Source: Rhodopseudomonas sp. P2A-2r (GTDB taxonomy: Bacteria; Pseudomonadota; Alphaproteobacteria; Rhizobiales; Xanthobacteraceae). Taken from it: 64,000 nt of DNA. The stretch spans positions 2,822,001 through 2,886,000 of the forward strand of contig NZ_CP110389.1 of NCBI RefSeq assembly GCF_026015985.1, in the 5' to 3' direction. Both the position numbers and the translations under genes were made by a program. This document shows, one piece after another, positions 46,252 through 54,614 of the stretch; position 1 is the stretch's first letter; each line of letters begins with the position of its first letter. Below the pieces are notes generated by a model. The model made no database searches. It was not told the origin of the DNA and worked only from the letters and a program-made list of their open reading frames with translations.

Positions 46252-46601
46252 CCGCCGCGATCGTTGCCGCTGCGATCATTGACGCCGCGCCAGCGCGCGA
46301 AGCGCCACGGCGTGTACCAGCGAGCATCCGGCGGCGCCGTCGCCGGGACGTTGTCGATCCCCGACGTGCCCCAAGGCTGGCAGCGCAGCAGCCGCGCCAG
46401 CGTCATCCAGCCGCCGGCCCACAACCCGAATCGCTCGATCGCCTCGTCGCCATAGACCGAACAGGTCGGCAGGTGCCGGCAGTTGTAGCCGACCATGGGC
46501 GACAGCGTGTGACGGTAGATCCAGATCGCGCCGCGCCCCGCATTGCGCGGTGCGCGCCGAATCGCACGGGCGCAGTCGGGGCAGGGCGTTGAATATTTCA
46601 T
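46248..46601 (-). CDS. yidD: Membrane protein insertion efficiency factor
   Basis: A 117-residue membrane-associated protein of the YidD family, which assists YidC-dependent insertion. The diagnostic segment is WIYRHTLSPMVGYNCRHLPT with CSVYGDEAIERFGLWAGGWM, then LARLLRCQPWGTSGIDNVP. The start is the ATG giving MKYSTPCPDCAR, which adds a CxxC to the N-terminus that many YidD proteins lack. It is not next to rnpA or yidC here. It converges with the DUF3574 gene. Confidence 0.94.
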   Translation of the reverse strand: MKYSTPCPDCARAIRRAPRNAGRGAIWIYRHTLSPMVGYNCRHLPTCSVYGDEAIERFGLWAGGWMTLARLLRCQPWGTSGIDNVPATAPPDARWYTPWRFARWRGVNDRSGNDRGG

Positions 46602-46839
46602 GAGCGATCTGCTCTTTCCGTATCGCGGATCTGCATGGTTCCGAAGCACGGAACTGCAACAGGCATGCAATTCCGTCACAGTCGCCGGTTTATCGCACGC
46701 CTCGGTATGCGGTGCAGCAATTGTTAGTGGACGCTTAACATCCGCGCGGTCTACTTTTTTGCGACGCTGATGCGACAGATTCATGAGCGTTGTTTGGGGC
46801 CAGTACCAATGCTCAGTCGAGCGCAGGGAAGGAACCGAT

Positions 46840-47748
46840 TTGAGACGCCTGACGTCACTTCGATCCGCCGGTTCGGCGTTGATGCGCGCCGCGGCCTTCT
46901 GTTGCTTCCTCGCAGTCCTGGCCAGCGTGCCCGAGCGGGCGGCCCATGCCGGCGCGACCCTGGAAGAACGCAAGCTGCCGATGCGCTTCACCTGGGTCGC
47001 ATGTCAGCCCGATTGCCGCGGCTGGATCGGCGCCGTCGGCATCGTGACGTCCGACACCCCTAAGGATTTCGACGCCTTCGCCCGGGGCCGCGATATCAAC
47101 GGCGCCACCGTGGTGCTGGATTCCAGCGGCGGCTCCGTCAACGACGCCATCACCATGGGCCGGCGCTGGCGCAAGCTGGGGCTGCTGACCACCGTGGGCA
47201 CCACCATCGAGATCCAGACGCCCTCGGGGCTGCAGCCCGGCGTCGCGCCGCAGGCCTGGTGCGAATCCATGTGCGTGTTCCTGCTGCTGTCCGGCAAGAC
47301 GCGCTACGTGCCCGACGAGGCCCATGTCCGCGTGCACCAGATCTGGATGGGCGACCGCGCCGACGATCCGAAAGCGGCGAGCTACACCGCGCAGGATCTG
47401 ATGATCGTCGAGCGCGACATCGGCCGGCTCGCCAAATACACCTTCGAGATGGGCGCCACCGGCGACCTCCTGTCGCTGTCGCTGAACGTGCCGCCATGGG
47501 AAGACCTGCACGAATTGTCCGGCGACGAATTGCGGCTGACCAATCTGGTCACCACCGCGGCGGTCGCCGACGTGCTGCCGCAGAGCCTCGCCGCGGACGC
47601 CGCCGTGGCCGCATTGCCGAAACCGTTGCAGGACCGCTTCGTCAACCATGGCGCGGAAGAGGCGACGCTGGCCCTGCCGGTCAAGTCGACGCAAACCGCC
47701 GAAGCCAGCGTACCCACCGGCGGCGTCGCGGCACCGGCGCAGAAGTAG
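46840..47748 (+). CDS. Periplasmic ClpP-like fold protein (COG3904 type)
   Basis: A 302-residue exported protein. The signal peptide AFCCFLAVLASVPERAAHAG follows the TTG start, which has GGAAGGA upstream; an ATG at 46783 would add 19 residues before it. The domain looks like ClpP/crotonase-type serine proteases: ATVVLDSSGGSVNDAITMGR (oxyanion loop), the candidate nucleophile in WCESMCVFLLLSGKTRYV, and the His in VRVHQIWMGD. Four cysteines could form disulfides. I recall the group as COG3904 predicted periplasmic proteins, with unknown substrates. Confidence 0.78.
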   Translation: MRRLTSLRSAGSALMRAAAFCCFLAVLASVPERAAHAGATLEERKLPMRFTWVACQPDCRGWIGAVGIVTSDTPKDFDAFARGRDINGATVVLDSSGGSVNDAITMGRRWRKLGLLTTVGTTIEIQTPSGLQPGVAPQAWCESMCVFLLLSGKTRYVPDEAHVRVHQIWMGDRADDPKAASYTAQDLMIVERDIGRLAKYTFEMGATGDLLSLSLNVPPWEDLHELSGDELRLTNLVTTAAVADVLPQSLAADAAVAALPKPLQDRFVNHGAEEATLALPVKSTQTAEASVPTGGVAAPAQK

Positions 47749-47756
47749 CTCACGCT

Positions 47757-47917
47757 CGTGTCCCGGACGCAGTGTAATGCGCCTCCGCAGGAGGCTTAGT
47801 GCACTGCAGATCCGGGATCCCGCTTACTCGCAGATGAAGCCTCCGGGACCCCGGATCTGCGGCGTACCACGCCGCTCAAAAGCGGCGCAGTGCACCGCGT
47901 CCGGGGAACGATTTTCG
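47757..47917. repeat. Nested palindromic repeat, copy 2
   Basis: Outer ends GTGTCCCGGACGC... and ...GCGTCCGGGGAACG enclose an inner inverted pair, GCAGATCCGGGATCCC and GGGACCCCGGATCTGC. The order of blocks is the same as in copies at 43042 and 49977. It occupies the space between the ClpP-like gene and the convergent NifU-like gene, where it may terminate both. Confidence 0.75.
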
Positions 47918-47931
47918 TGCGGTATCCGACT

Positions 47932-48375
47932 CTACGCTGGCGTCTTGGCCTTGGCCTCGATCTGTCCGATGGCGTCGACCACGGCGTCGAAGGTCAGCAG
48001 CGTCGAGGCGTGGCGCGCCTTGTAGTCGCGCACCGGCTCGAGAAGGGCGATGTCGGCCCATTTGCCCGACGGCGGCGCGCCGTTTTCCTTGAGCATCTTT
48101 CGCACGCTCTCGCGCAGCGCGCGCAATTCCTCGGCGGTCGAGCCGACCACATGGCTGGCCATGATCGAGGACGAGGCCTGGCCCAGCGCGCAGGCCTTCA
48201 CGTCATGGGCGAAATCGGTGACCACCGGCCCGTCCATGGTCAGGTCGACCTTGACGGTGGAGCCGCACAGCTTGGAATGGGCGGTGGCTGAGGCGTCGGG
48301 TGCGGCCAGCCGGCCGAGCCGCGGAATGTTGCCGGCCAGCTCGATGATGCGCTTGTTGTAGATGTCGTTCAGCAT
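47932..48375 (-). CDS. Iron-sulfur cluster scaffold-like protein, NifU/IscU N-terminal type
   Basis: A 147-residue protein of the NifU_N/IscU fold. Two of the three scaffold cysteines are present, in HSKLCGSTVKVDL and KACALGQASSSIMASHV. Where IscU has HCS near the end, this protein reads KARHASTLLTFDAV, with Ala for the third Cys, so classical cluster assembly is doubtful. This short form occurs before folE in related bacteria, as here, where it is divergent from it. Its role could be in metal or sulfur handling linked to folate genes; that is inference. Confidence 0.88.
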   Translation of the reverse strand: MLNDIYNKRIIELAGNIPRLGRLAAPDASATAHSKLCGSTVKVDLTMDGPVVTDFAHDVKACALGQASSSIMASHVVGSTAEELRALRESVRKMLKENGAPPSGKWADIALLEPVRDYKARHASTLLTFDAVVDAIGQIEAKAKTPA

Positions 48376-48623
48376 GGGATCAGAGGCCTTCCCTTGAAAC
48401 CGCCGGCGCCGGTCTCCGTACCTTGGCGTCGGGGAAACACAACCCTATATAGGGAGGCACCCTGCGCATGAGAATGCCGGATGTCCTCCAGATCGCCTGA
48501 ATTTGGAATTCAATTCGCTGGAGGCGATGTTATTGTTGGGTTTTCAGGCGTCCGGTGGCATCCGCCGCCCCCGTCTGCCCGGTGACACTCCGGCCTCCAA
48601 GGGGCCGGTCGAACGGAGTTGAG

Positions 48624-49316
48624 ATGGACGCAATCATCAAGCCGCTGCGCGGCAAGACGCCTGACGGCAAGCCGCAGGAGTTCCGCCCGACGGAGCTCGA
48701 TCCCGCCGAATTTCTCGCCGCCGCCGTCGATCCCGCCCAGCCGCGGCCGTCGCGCAGCGAGGCCGAACAGGCGGTGCAGACGCTGCTCGCCTATATCGGC
48801 GAGAATCCGCAGCGCGAGGGCCTGCTCGACACGCCGCGCCGGGTGGTCGAGGCCTATGACGAGCTGTTCCAAGGCTATTACCAGTGTCCGGCCGAAGTGC
48901 TCAACCGCACCTTTGGCGAGACCGCCGGCTACGACGATTTCGTCCTGATTCGCGACATGGGCTTCGTCTCGCATTGCGAGCACCACATGATGCCGTTCTA
49001 CGGCAAGGCGCATATCGCCTATACGCCGGTGGAGCGCGTGGTCGGCCTGTCGAAGCTGGCGCGGCTGGTGGACATCTTCGGCCATCGCCTGCAGACCCAG
49101 GAACATCTGACGGCGCAGCTGGCCGCCGCGGTCGACGAGGTGCTGAAGCCGCGCGGCGTCGCTGTCATGGTCGAGGCCGAGCATACCTGCATGTCGGCGC
49201 GCGGCATCCGCAAGGAGGGCTCGCGCACCTTCACCACGCGCTTCACCGGCAATTTCCGCGACAATCCCGCCGAACAGGCGCGCTTCATGGCGATGATCAA
49301 CATGCCCGGGCGCTAG
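48624..49316 (+). CDS. folE: GTP cyclohydrolase I
   Basis: A 230-residue enzyme making dihydroneopterin triphosphate from GTP, the first step of folate synthesis. The zinc ligands are in [15 protein letters not shown] and [12 protein letters not shown]. The substrate-binding segments [20 protein letters not shown] and [10 protein letters not shown] are complete. The N-terminal 45 residues are a group-specific extension. The ATG at 48624 has GGAG seven bases upstream. It precedes hisI on the same strand with a repeat between, so it is probably a separate unit. Confidence 0.97.
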   Translation: MDAIIKPLRGKTPDGKPQEFRPTELDPAEFLAAAVDPAQPRPSRSEAEQAVQTLLAYIGENPQREGLLDTPRRVVEAYDELFQGYYQCPAEVLNRTFGETAGYDDFVLIRDMGFVSHCEHHMMPFYGKAHIAYTPVERVVGLSKLARLVDIFGHRLQTQEHLTAQLAAAVDEVLKPRGVAVMVEAEHTCMSARGIRKEGSRTFTTRFTGNFRDNPAEQARFMAMINMPGR

Positions 49317-49337
49317 GCCTGTCACCGCCGCGCACTC

Positions 49338-49460
49338 ACTGTCATCGCCCGGCCTGGCGCGCTCTTGCGCGCTGGGTCCGGGCGACCCGGTACACAAAGA
49401 CGGACGTGATTAAGATGACGACCGTTGTTGACTGGATCACCCGCTTTCGCGGGTGATGAC
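49338..49460. repeat. GTCATCGCCCGGC-type intergenic repeat, copy 1
   Basis: Between folE and hisI, TCATCGCCCGGCCTGGCGCG and GGGTCCGGGCGACCCGG form one palindrome around CTCTTGCG. A second ends at GATCACCCGCTTTCGCGGGT. The same layout occurs at about 62408-62530. It is non-coding and may act as terminator of folE. Confidence 0.6.
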
Positions 49461-49512
49461 AACCGGGTGCGATTGCAGACCGATGAAGCCCCTACCTTTT
49501 GAAAGAATCGCC

Positions 49513-49947
49513 GTGTCCCCATCATCCACCCACGATCACGACGTCGAGGAAGGCCTCGTACTGCGTCCGGAATTCGACGCCGCCGGCCTCGTCACCTGCG
49601 TTGCCACCGACGTCGCCACCGGCGACGTGCTGATGGTCGCGCACATGAATGCCGAGGCGTTGCGCAAAACCATCGCCACCGGCGAGGCCTGGTACTACAG
49701 CCGCTCGCGCGGCGCGCTGTGGCGCAAGGGTGAAAGCTCCGGCCAGACCCAGCGCGTGGTCGAGCTGCGCCTCGACTGCGACCAGGATGCGGTGTGGATC
49801 CGCGTCGAGCAGGTCGGCGCCGCCTGCCACACCGGCCGGCGCTCCTGCTTCTACCGCGCGGTCGCGACCGGGCAGGGCGAGTCCACCACGCTGTCGTTCG
49901 TCGATGCCGACCGCCTGTTCGATCCGGCGAAGGTGTATGGCGCCTAG
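49513..49947 (+). CDS. hisI: Phosphoribosyl-AMP cyclohydrolase
   Basis: A 144-residue enzyme of histidine synthesis that opens the adenine ring of phosphoribosyl-AMP. Signature segments are VLMVAHMNAEALRKTIATGE, WYYSRSRGALWRKGESSGQT, and the zinc site DCDQDAVWIRVEQVGAACHT with GRRSCFYRA. It lacks the fused HisE domain, normal for alphaproteobacteria. The GTG start has GAAAGAA upstream; an ATG 30 bases earlier is an alternative. It is not clustered with other his genes. Confidence 0.96.
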   Translation: MSPSSTHDHDVEEGLVLRPEFDAAGLVTCVATDVATGDVLMVAHMNAEALRKTIATGEAWYYSRSRGALWRKGESSGQTQRVVELRLDCDQDAVWIRVEQVGAACHTGRRSCFYRAVATGQGESTTLSFVDADRLFDPAKVYGA

Positions 49948-49976
49948 CGTATGATCAGTTTGGATTGAAGCAAGGG

Positions 49977-50157
49977 CGTGTCCCGGACGCGATGCAGCAC
50001 GTCAGGCGATGCGCTTGCATCGCCGCAAGTGCTGCTTCGCAGATCCGGGACCGTATCAAGCGCCGGCATTTTTGACGGTCCCGGATCTGCGGCGCACCAC
50101 GCCGCTCCAACGATGCTTCGCATCGTCAGATGCGGCGCAGTGCACCGCGTCCGGGAC
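49977..50157. repeat. Nested palindromic repeat, copy 3
   Basis: This is the clearest copy. The outer arms GTGTCCCGGACGCGATGCA and TGCACCGCGTCCGGGACA face each other. Inside them, GCAGATCCGGGACCGT is inverted exactly as ACGGTCCCGGATCTGC around a 20-base AT-richer centre. Two small hairpins (GATGCGCTTGCATC and GATGCTTCGCATC) sit in each half. It separates hisI from a convergent gene. Confidence 0.8.
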
Positions 50158-50177
50158 AAGCAATCCACAGGGGCCCT

Positions 50178-50849
50178 CTACGCCAGCCGTTCCTTGATTT
50201 CCTTGCCGCTCTTGCCGGACACCAGACCGTTGGGGTCGGCCAGCATGTCGATGTAGTCCACGGCGGCGGAGCGCAGTCTGCCGTCCTTCATGGTCATCAC
50301 GCCGGACAGGGCCTGGATGTTGATCGAGCGGATGTTGTAGGTCTTCCAAGCTTCCGCCTGCTCCTGCTTGTTCGCCGACTTCTTCTCCTCGTTGTACATG
50401 TCGAGCGCCGTCTGTGCCGCCTTCAGCGAATTGAGACCGGAGACGGCCTTCAATTCCTTCGCGAGCTCGGGCGCGTCGGCGAACATCTTTTCGATCTTCT
50501 CCTTCCACGGGCCTTCGCTGCTGACATTGCCGAACTTGTCGACGCGCAGGCGGGTGGCGAATTCCGGCGGGATGTTGAGCTTGCCGAACGCGTATGCAAG
50601 CTGCGAGCTGAGGGCGTCGGAGCGCTTGGCGAGGATTTCGTCGAACGACAGCGTAAGATCCGCGGTGGCGGCCTTGTCGGCCTCGGCCTTGTCGAGCGTT
50701 GCCTTGGCGCGCTCGGACAGCACGATCACCACGGCAGGCGCGGCGGGCTTGGCCGTATCGGTGGCGGGCGCCTTGGTTGGCGCCGTTGCCGCCGCTGGCG
50801 TCGCCGCAGCCGTCGATGGGGACGTCGCATTATTGCCGATCGCAACCAT
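50178..50849 (-). CDS. Hypothetical protein, Ala/Thr/Pro-rich N-terminus
   Basis: A 223-residue soluble protein with no signal peptide. The first 55 residues are low-complexity (TAAATPAAATAPTKAPATDT), the rest helical and charged (SERAKATLDKAEADKAATAD, FGKLNIPPEFATRLRVDKFG, YNEEKKSANKQEQAEAWKTY). The layout, a flexible start with a helical secreted-like body, is seen in flagellar or surface-associated proteins, but I recognise no family. It is divergent from a lytic transglycosylase gene. Start choice (MVAIGNN) is tentative; an ATG at 50897 would add 16 residues. Confidence 0.7.
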   Translation of the reverse strand: MVAIGNNATSPSTAAATPAAATAPTKAPATDTAKPAAPAVVIVLSERAKATLDKAEADKAATADLTLSFDEILAKRSDALSSQLAYAFGKLNIPPEFATRLRVDKFGNVSSEGPWKEKIEKMFADAPELAKELKAVSGLNSLKAAQTALDMYNEEKKSANKQEQAEAWKTYNIRSINIQALSGVMTMKDGRLRSAAVDYIDMLADPNGLVSGKSGKEIKERLA

Positions 50850-51069
50850 GTCGCGCTCCATCTCGGCGCAATGCGCGCCCGGCATCTGGAAATGCATGGA
50901 AACAGTTCTGGGTTAACGGTATTTAAATCCGGCAATCTCAAGTAGTCCCTGCGCAACCTCCCGCTGCGCCTGGTTAACGCGGTCTTAACCATGATCGCCC
51001 AGGGTAATGCAGGGCATCGGCGCGCGTGGCGCCGAAAGCCGGTGGGCTCCCAGGGGCGGGGACCAGGAC

Positions 51070-52080
51070 ATGGCGGTCGACGTTTCGAACATCAGCACGG
51101 CGCTCGATACGACGCGCAGCCGCGTCACCGGCGCGATCAAGCAGGCCGCCGTCACCACCGGCACCAGCTTCGAATATCTGCTGTCCACCGCCAAGATGGA
51201 ATCCAACCTCGATCCCAAGGCCTCGGCCTCGACCTCGTCGGCCAAGGGCCTGTTCCAGTTCATCGACCAGACCTGGCTCGGCACCGTCAAGGAAGCCGGC
51301 AGCAAGCTCGGCTACGGCCAGTATGCCGATGCCATCAGCAAGTCCGACTCCGGCAGCTATTCGGTCAGCGATCCCGCGGCCAAGGCCGAGATCCTGAAGC
51401 TGCGCGACGATCCGGTCGCCGCCTCGGCCATGGCCGGCGTGCTGACCCAGTCCAACAGCTTCAAGCTGACCGGCGCCATCGGCCGCCGTCCCACCGACGT
51501 CGAACTGTACATGGCGCACTTCATGGGCGTCAGCGGCGCCACCAAGCTGATCACCAACGCCGAGAACAACCCGAACGCTTCGGGCGCCGCGCTGTTTCCC
51601 AATGCGGCCGAGGCCAACCGTTCAATTTTCTACGACAAGAGCGGCAGCGCGCGCAGCGTTGCGGATGTCTATTCGGTGCTGTCGACGCGCTATGCCGCAG
51701 CCGCCGGCTCGTCGACGACGCAGACCGCCATGGCCGGCGCCGGCGTGACCGCCGGCACGGCCGCAAGCGCCGCTGCTGCGCCGGTCGACAACGCCGCCTA
51801 TCTCGCCAGCTTTCCGGACCTGCGCACGGCCAAGGTCGCCAGCTTCGCATCGGACACCTCGGCATCGGCGCAGGAGCCGCCGATGTTCCGCTCGCTGTTC
51901 CAGGGCGGCGAGCGCGCCCAGCCGGTCTCGCCGGCGGTGCAGGAATTGTGGGCCAACGGCACCTCGCTCACCTCGTCGACCAGCCCGGTGACCACCGCCG
52001 CATTGCCGCGCACGCCGGAAGTCGGCGTGCCCAAGCCGCTCGACCTGTTCAGCGACCGCAGCGGCGTATTCAGCAACTAA
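51070..52080 (+). CDS. Lytic transglycosylase-like protein (SLT domain)
   Basis: A 336-residue protein with an N-terminal soluble lytic transglycosylase domain. The catalytic Glu is in LLSTAKMESNLDPKASAS, followed by SSAKGLFQFIDQTWLGTVKE and the motif RRPTDVELYMAHFMGVSGAT. The C-terminal third is Ala/Ser/Thr-rich and low-complexity. There is no signal peptide, which is unusual for a murein hydrolase and resembles flagellum-associated transglycosylases exported by another route. The start has GGGGACCAGG upstream. Confidence 0.9.
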   Translation: MAVDVSNISTALDTTRSRVTGAIKQAAVTTGTSFEYLLSTAKMESNLDPKASASTSSAKGLFQFIDQTWLGTVKEAGSKLGYGQYADAISKSDSGSYSVSDPAAKAEILKLRDDPVAASAMAGVLTQSNSFKLTGAIGRRPTDVELYMAHFMGVSGATKLITNAENNPNASGAALFPNAAEANRSIFYDKSGSARSVADVYSVLSTRYAAAAGSSTTQTAMAGAGVTAGTAASAAAAPVDNAAYLASFPDLRTAKVASFASDTSASAQEPPMFRSLFQGGERAQPVSPAVQELWANGTSLTSSTSPVTTAALPRTPEVGVPKPLDLFSDRSGVFSN

Positions 52081-52403
52081 CTATACTGTAACTACGCTTC
52101 AACAACTAAACGAACGTCGTCATCCTGAGGTGCTCGCCTTCTTGGGCGAGCCTCGAAGGATGCGGCCACAGGCGCGTGCGGCCCATCCTTCGAGGCCGTC
52201 GCTGCGCGACGGCGCCTCCCGCCGAAACGCAATCGCGTTTCGGCGGGGATGACGGAGAGTTACCCACCCGTCCCCGCTTCCTTAACAAAACATCAACAAA
52301 CGCAGGCGGTTATGGTGAACCCTTTGTTAAGCGCCATGGTTTATTTTGTCTGACAGTGGCATCGCGTCACGGTGTCTTTCAAGTTGCGTAAGCCGGCAGG
52401 GCC
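52081..52403. repeat. Intergenic region with a GTCATCCTGAGG-type palindromic repeat
   Basis: From 52117 to 52259 the sequence is built of inverted segments. GTCATCCTGAGG... to ...GGGGATGAC are the outer ends, CATCCTTCGAGG pairs with CCTCGAAGGATG, and CGAAACGCAATCGCGTTTCG is an inner hairpin. The last 130 bases (from 52275) are AT-richer and should hold the promoter of the DUF2336 gene. No ORF is supported here. Confidence 0.6.
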
Positions 52404-53578
52404 ATGATCGTTCGGCAGTTCATCAGTTGGGTACGAACCGCGCCAGCCACAGAGCGCGCCGAGGCGACGCGGTCGCTGGCGCGGGCCTGGATCTTCTCCG
52501 ATCTCACCGACGACGATCGCGCCGCCGCCGAAGGCGCGCTCTTGATGTTGCTCGACGATGCCTCGCCGCTGGTGCGTCAGGCCATGGCCGAAGTGTTTTC
52601 CCGCAGCCCCGTGGCGCCCGCCGCCATCGTGCAGGCGCTGTCGCTCGATCAGCCCTCGGTGGCGCTGCCGGTGCTCGAACATTCCACGCTGCTGATCGAC
52701 GCCGACCTGGTCGACATCGTCGCCACCGGCAACAGCGAGCTGCAATGCGCCATCGCCCGGCGCCAGGGCCTGCCGGCCTCGGTCTGCGCGGCGATCGCCG
52801 AAGTCGGCTCGGCCGCCGCGGCGCTGGAGCTGATCGAAAATCCCGCCGCCGAACTGGCCGACTTTTCCTGGGACCGCATCGTCGAGCGCCACGGCCATCT
52901 GGCGGCGATCCGCGAATCCATGCTGGTGCTCGACGATCTTCCCGCCGCCACGCGCCTGGCGCTGGTCGCCAAACTGTCGGACACGCTGACCCGCTTCGTG
53001 GTCGGCCGCAACTGGCTGTCGCCGGAGCGCGCCGAACGCGTCGCCTCCGAGGCCATGGCGCGCTCCACCGTCAACATCGCCTCGCGCTCGCGCGGCGACG
53101 AGATGGCCGACCTCGTGCATCACCTGCGCGCGGTCGGACAGCTCACCCCGGCCTGATCCTGCGCGCGCTGTTGTCCGGCAATCTCGAATTGTTCGACCAG
53201 GCGCTGGTGGAATTGTCCGGCCTGTCGCCGGCCCGCGTCGCCGCCGTGGTCGAGGAGGGCGCCGGCAACAGTCTGACGGCGCTGCTGACCCGCGCCGGCC
53301 TGCCGGAGAGCACCTTCCCGGCGTTCCGTGCGGCGCTCGCCGCGCGCGGCGAGATCGGCTTCATCAACAGCGTCGGCGGCGCGGTGCGCCTGCGCCGCCA
53401 GATGGTCGAGCGCGTGCTGACCATCTGCGAGACCGATCCGGCGGCGACCGAGCCGCTGCTGATCCTGCTGCGCCGCTTCGCCACCGAATCCGCGCGCGAG
53501 GAAGCCCGCGTGTTCTGCGACGAGCTGGCGATCCAGCAGGCCATGGCGCCGTTCTACCGCGACTTGATTGCGGCGTAG
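52404..53578 (+). pseudogene. DUF2336 family protein, frameshifted as sequenced
   Basis: DUF2336 proteins are all-helical, HEAT-like, and frequent near c-di-GMP or chemotaxis genes in alphaproteobacteria. The first frame runs from MIVRQFISWVRTAPATERAE to RAVGQLTPA and stops at 53156. The next frame continues LILRALLSGNLELFDQALVE to YRDLIAA at 53578 without overlap loss, so one base is missing in CACCCCGGCC at about 53146-53151. Correction gives GQLTPGLILRAL and 391 residues, the usual length. The defect sits in a homopolymer and may be a sequence error. Confidence 0.85.
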
Positions 53579-53596
53579 CGCAACACTGCTAACGTT

Positions 53597-53752
53597 GTCA
53601 TTCCGGGGCGCGAGCGCGATAGCGCGAGCGAACCCGGAATCCTGGACTGTTTTGAACATTCCGAAATTCGGTTGAACATCTCGAGATTCCCCGCCACTCC
53701 AATAGGAGTGGCTTATGTTCGCTTGAGCTGCGCTCTCGCGCTCCGGAATGAC
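53597..53752. repeat. GTCATTCCGG-type intergenic repeat, long copy
   Basis: GTCATTCCGGGGCGCGAGCG ... CCCGGAATCC starts the element. A middle part with CCGCCACTCCAATAGGAGTG follows, and the end is GCTCTCGCGCTCCGGAATGA. The outer ends are inverted copies of each other. Block order matches the element at 30392. It lies between the DUF2336 gene and the next plus-strand gene. Confidence 0.65.
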
Positions 53753-53789
53753 ACCGCCTGCAAGTCCCTCGTCGCGAAGTTGGAGGCAT

Positions 53790-54503
53790 ATGATGCGTGT
53801 TCTGCTCACATCCCTATTCGCGCTCGTTCTCGCCACGGGGGTCTTGGCAGCGGGCTATTGGTACAAATTTCCCAATTACACCTACCGCTATCGGCTGACC
53901 GTCAATATCGAGGTGGATGGCAAGGCTCGTGTTGGAACGAGCGTGATCGAAGTCACGTGGCACAGTGGTCCTACGCTTGGTGATGTTGGCTCCTATTCCT
54001 CTACGATAAAGGGGCAGGCCGCTCTCATTGATCTCGGCGACCGCGGGCTTGTCGTTACTTCGTTGCTGGGCGAAGATTGGGGGCGCCCGTACAGCAGCAC
54101 TGGTGGCTGGGGAGCCTTGTGGCTTGCTCCCCGTGCCTTCGGCTTTGGGACTTCGGTCAATGAAATGCCGGAATTTCTCAAAGAGATAGGGAAGCGCGAT
54201 CTGGTCGACGATAATTTGCCGCGCTTGCTGTTGTTCTCAAATCCGCAGGATCCAGCCACTGCCAGACTGCTGCCGGTTCGGGATATTCCGTCCGTCCTGG
54301 GTCCATCCGTTCGCTTCGCGGGAGCATCTGTCGAAATTACGAACGATCCAATCGTCATCGACGTTCGTCAAAAGCTTGCTTGGCTAGAACCGCTCGAGAA
54401 AAAGCCTCCTGGAAGCGACGTCATTTACCTCCCAAACAAGCTGCGCATCAACCGCTATCTGTTCATTGGAGATGCGTCGCAATGTCGGGAATGCAAACAG
54501 TGA
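53790..54503 (+). CDS. Hypothetical membrane-anchored or exported protein
   Basis: A 237-residue protein with an N-terminal hydrophobic segment (VLLTSLFALVLATGVLAAGY) that is a signal anchor or uncleaved signal. The rest is periplasmic, beta-rich, and contains a CxxC at the end (GDASQCRECKQ). GC content is visibly lower than in neighbouring genes, which suggests transfer. A TTGGAGG site precedes two tandem ATG codons; I use the first. It is flanked on both sides by the GTCATTCCGG palindromes. Function is unknown. Confidence 0.72.
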   Translation: MMRVLLTSLFALVLATGVLAAGYWYKFPNYTYRYRLTVNIEVDGKARVGTSVIEVTWHSGPTLGDVGSYSSTIKGQAALIDLGDRGLVVTSLLGEDWGRPYSSTGGWGALWLAPRAFGFGTSVNEMPEFLKEIGKRDLVDDNLPRLLLFSNPQDPATARLLPVRDIPSVLGPSVRFAGASVEITNDPIVIDVRQKLAWLEPLEKKPPGSDVIYLPNKLRINRYLFIGDASQCRECKQ

Positions 54504-54556
54504 TGCGCGAGCCCATGGCGCTGTTTATCTCGACCGATCGCGGCGTAGCGCCACAC

Positions 54557-54608
54557 TGTCATTCCGGGTTCGCTCGCGGCTATCGCCGCGCGCGCTCCGG
54601 AATGACAG
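54557..54608. repeat. GTCATTCCGG-type palindrome, short copy
   Basis: GTCATTCCGGGTTCGCTCGC and GCGCGCTCCGGAATGAC face each other across GGCTATCGCC. It lies between convergent genes and can act as a bidirectional terminator. Confidence 0.65.
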
Positions 54609-54614
54609 TGTCAA

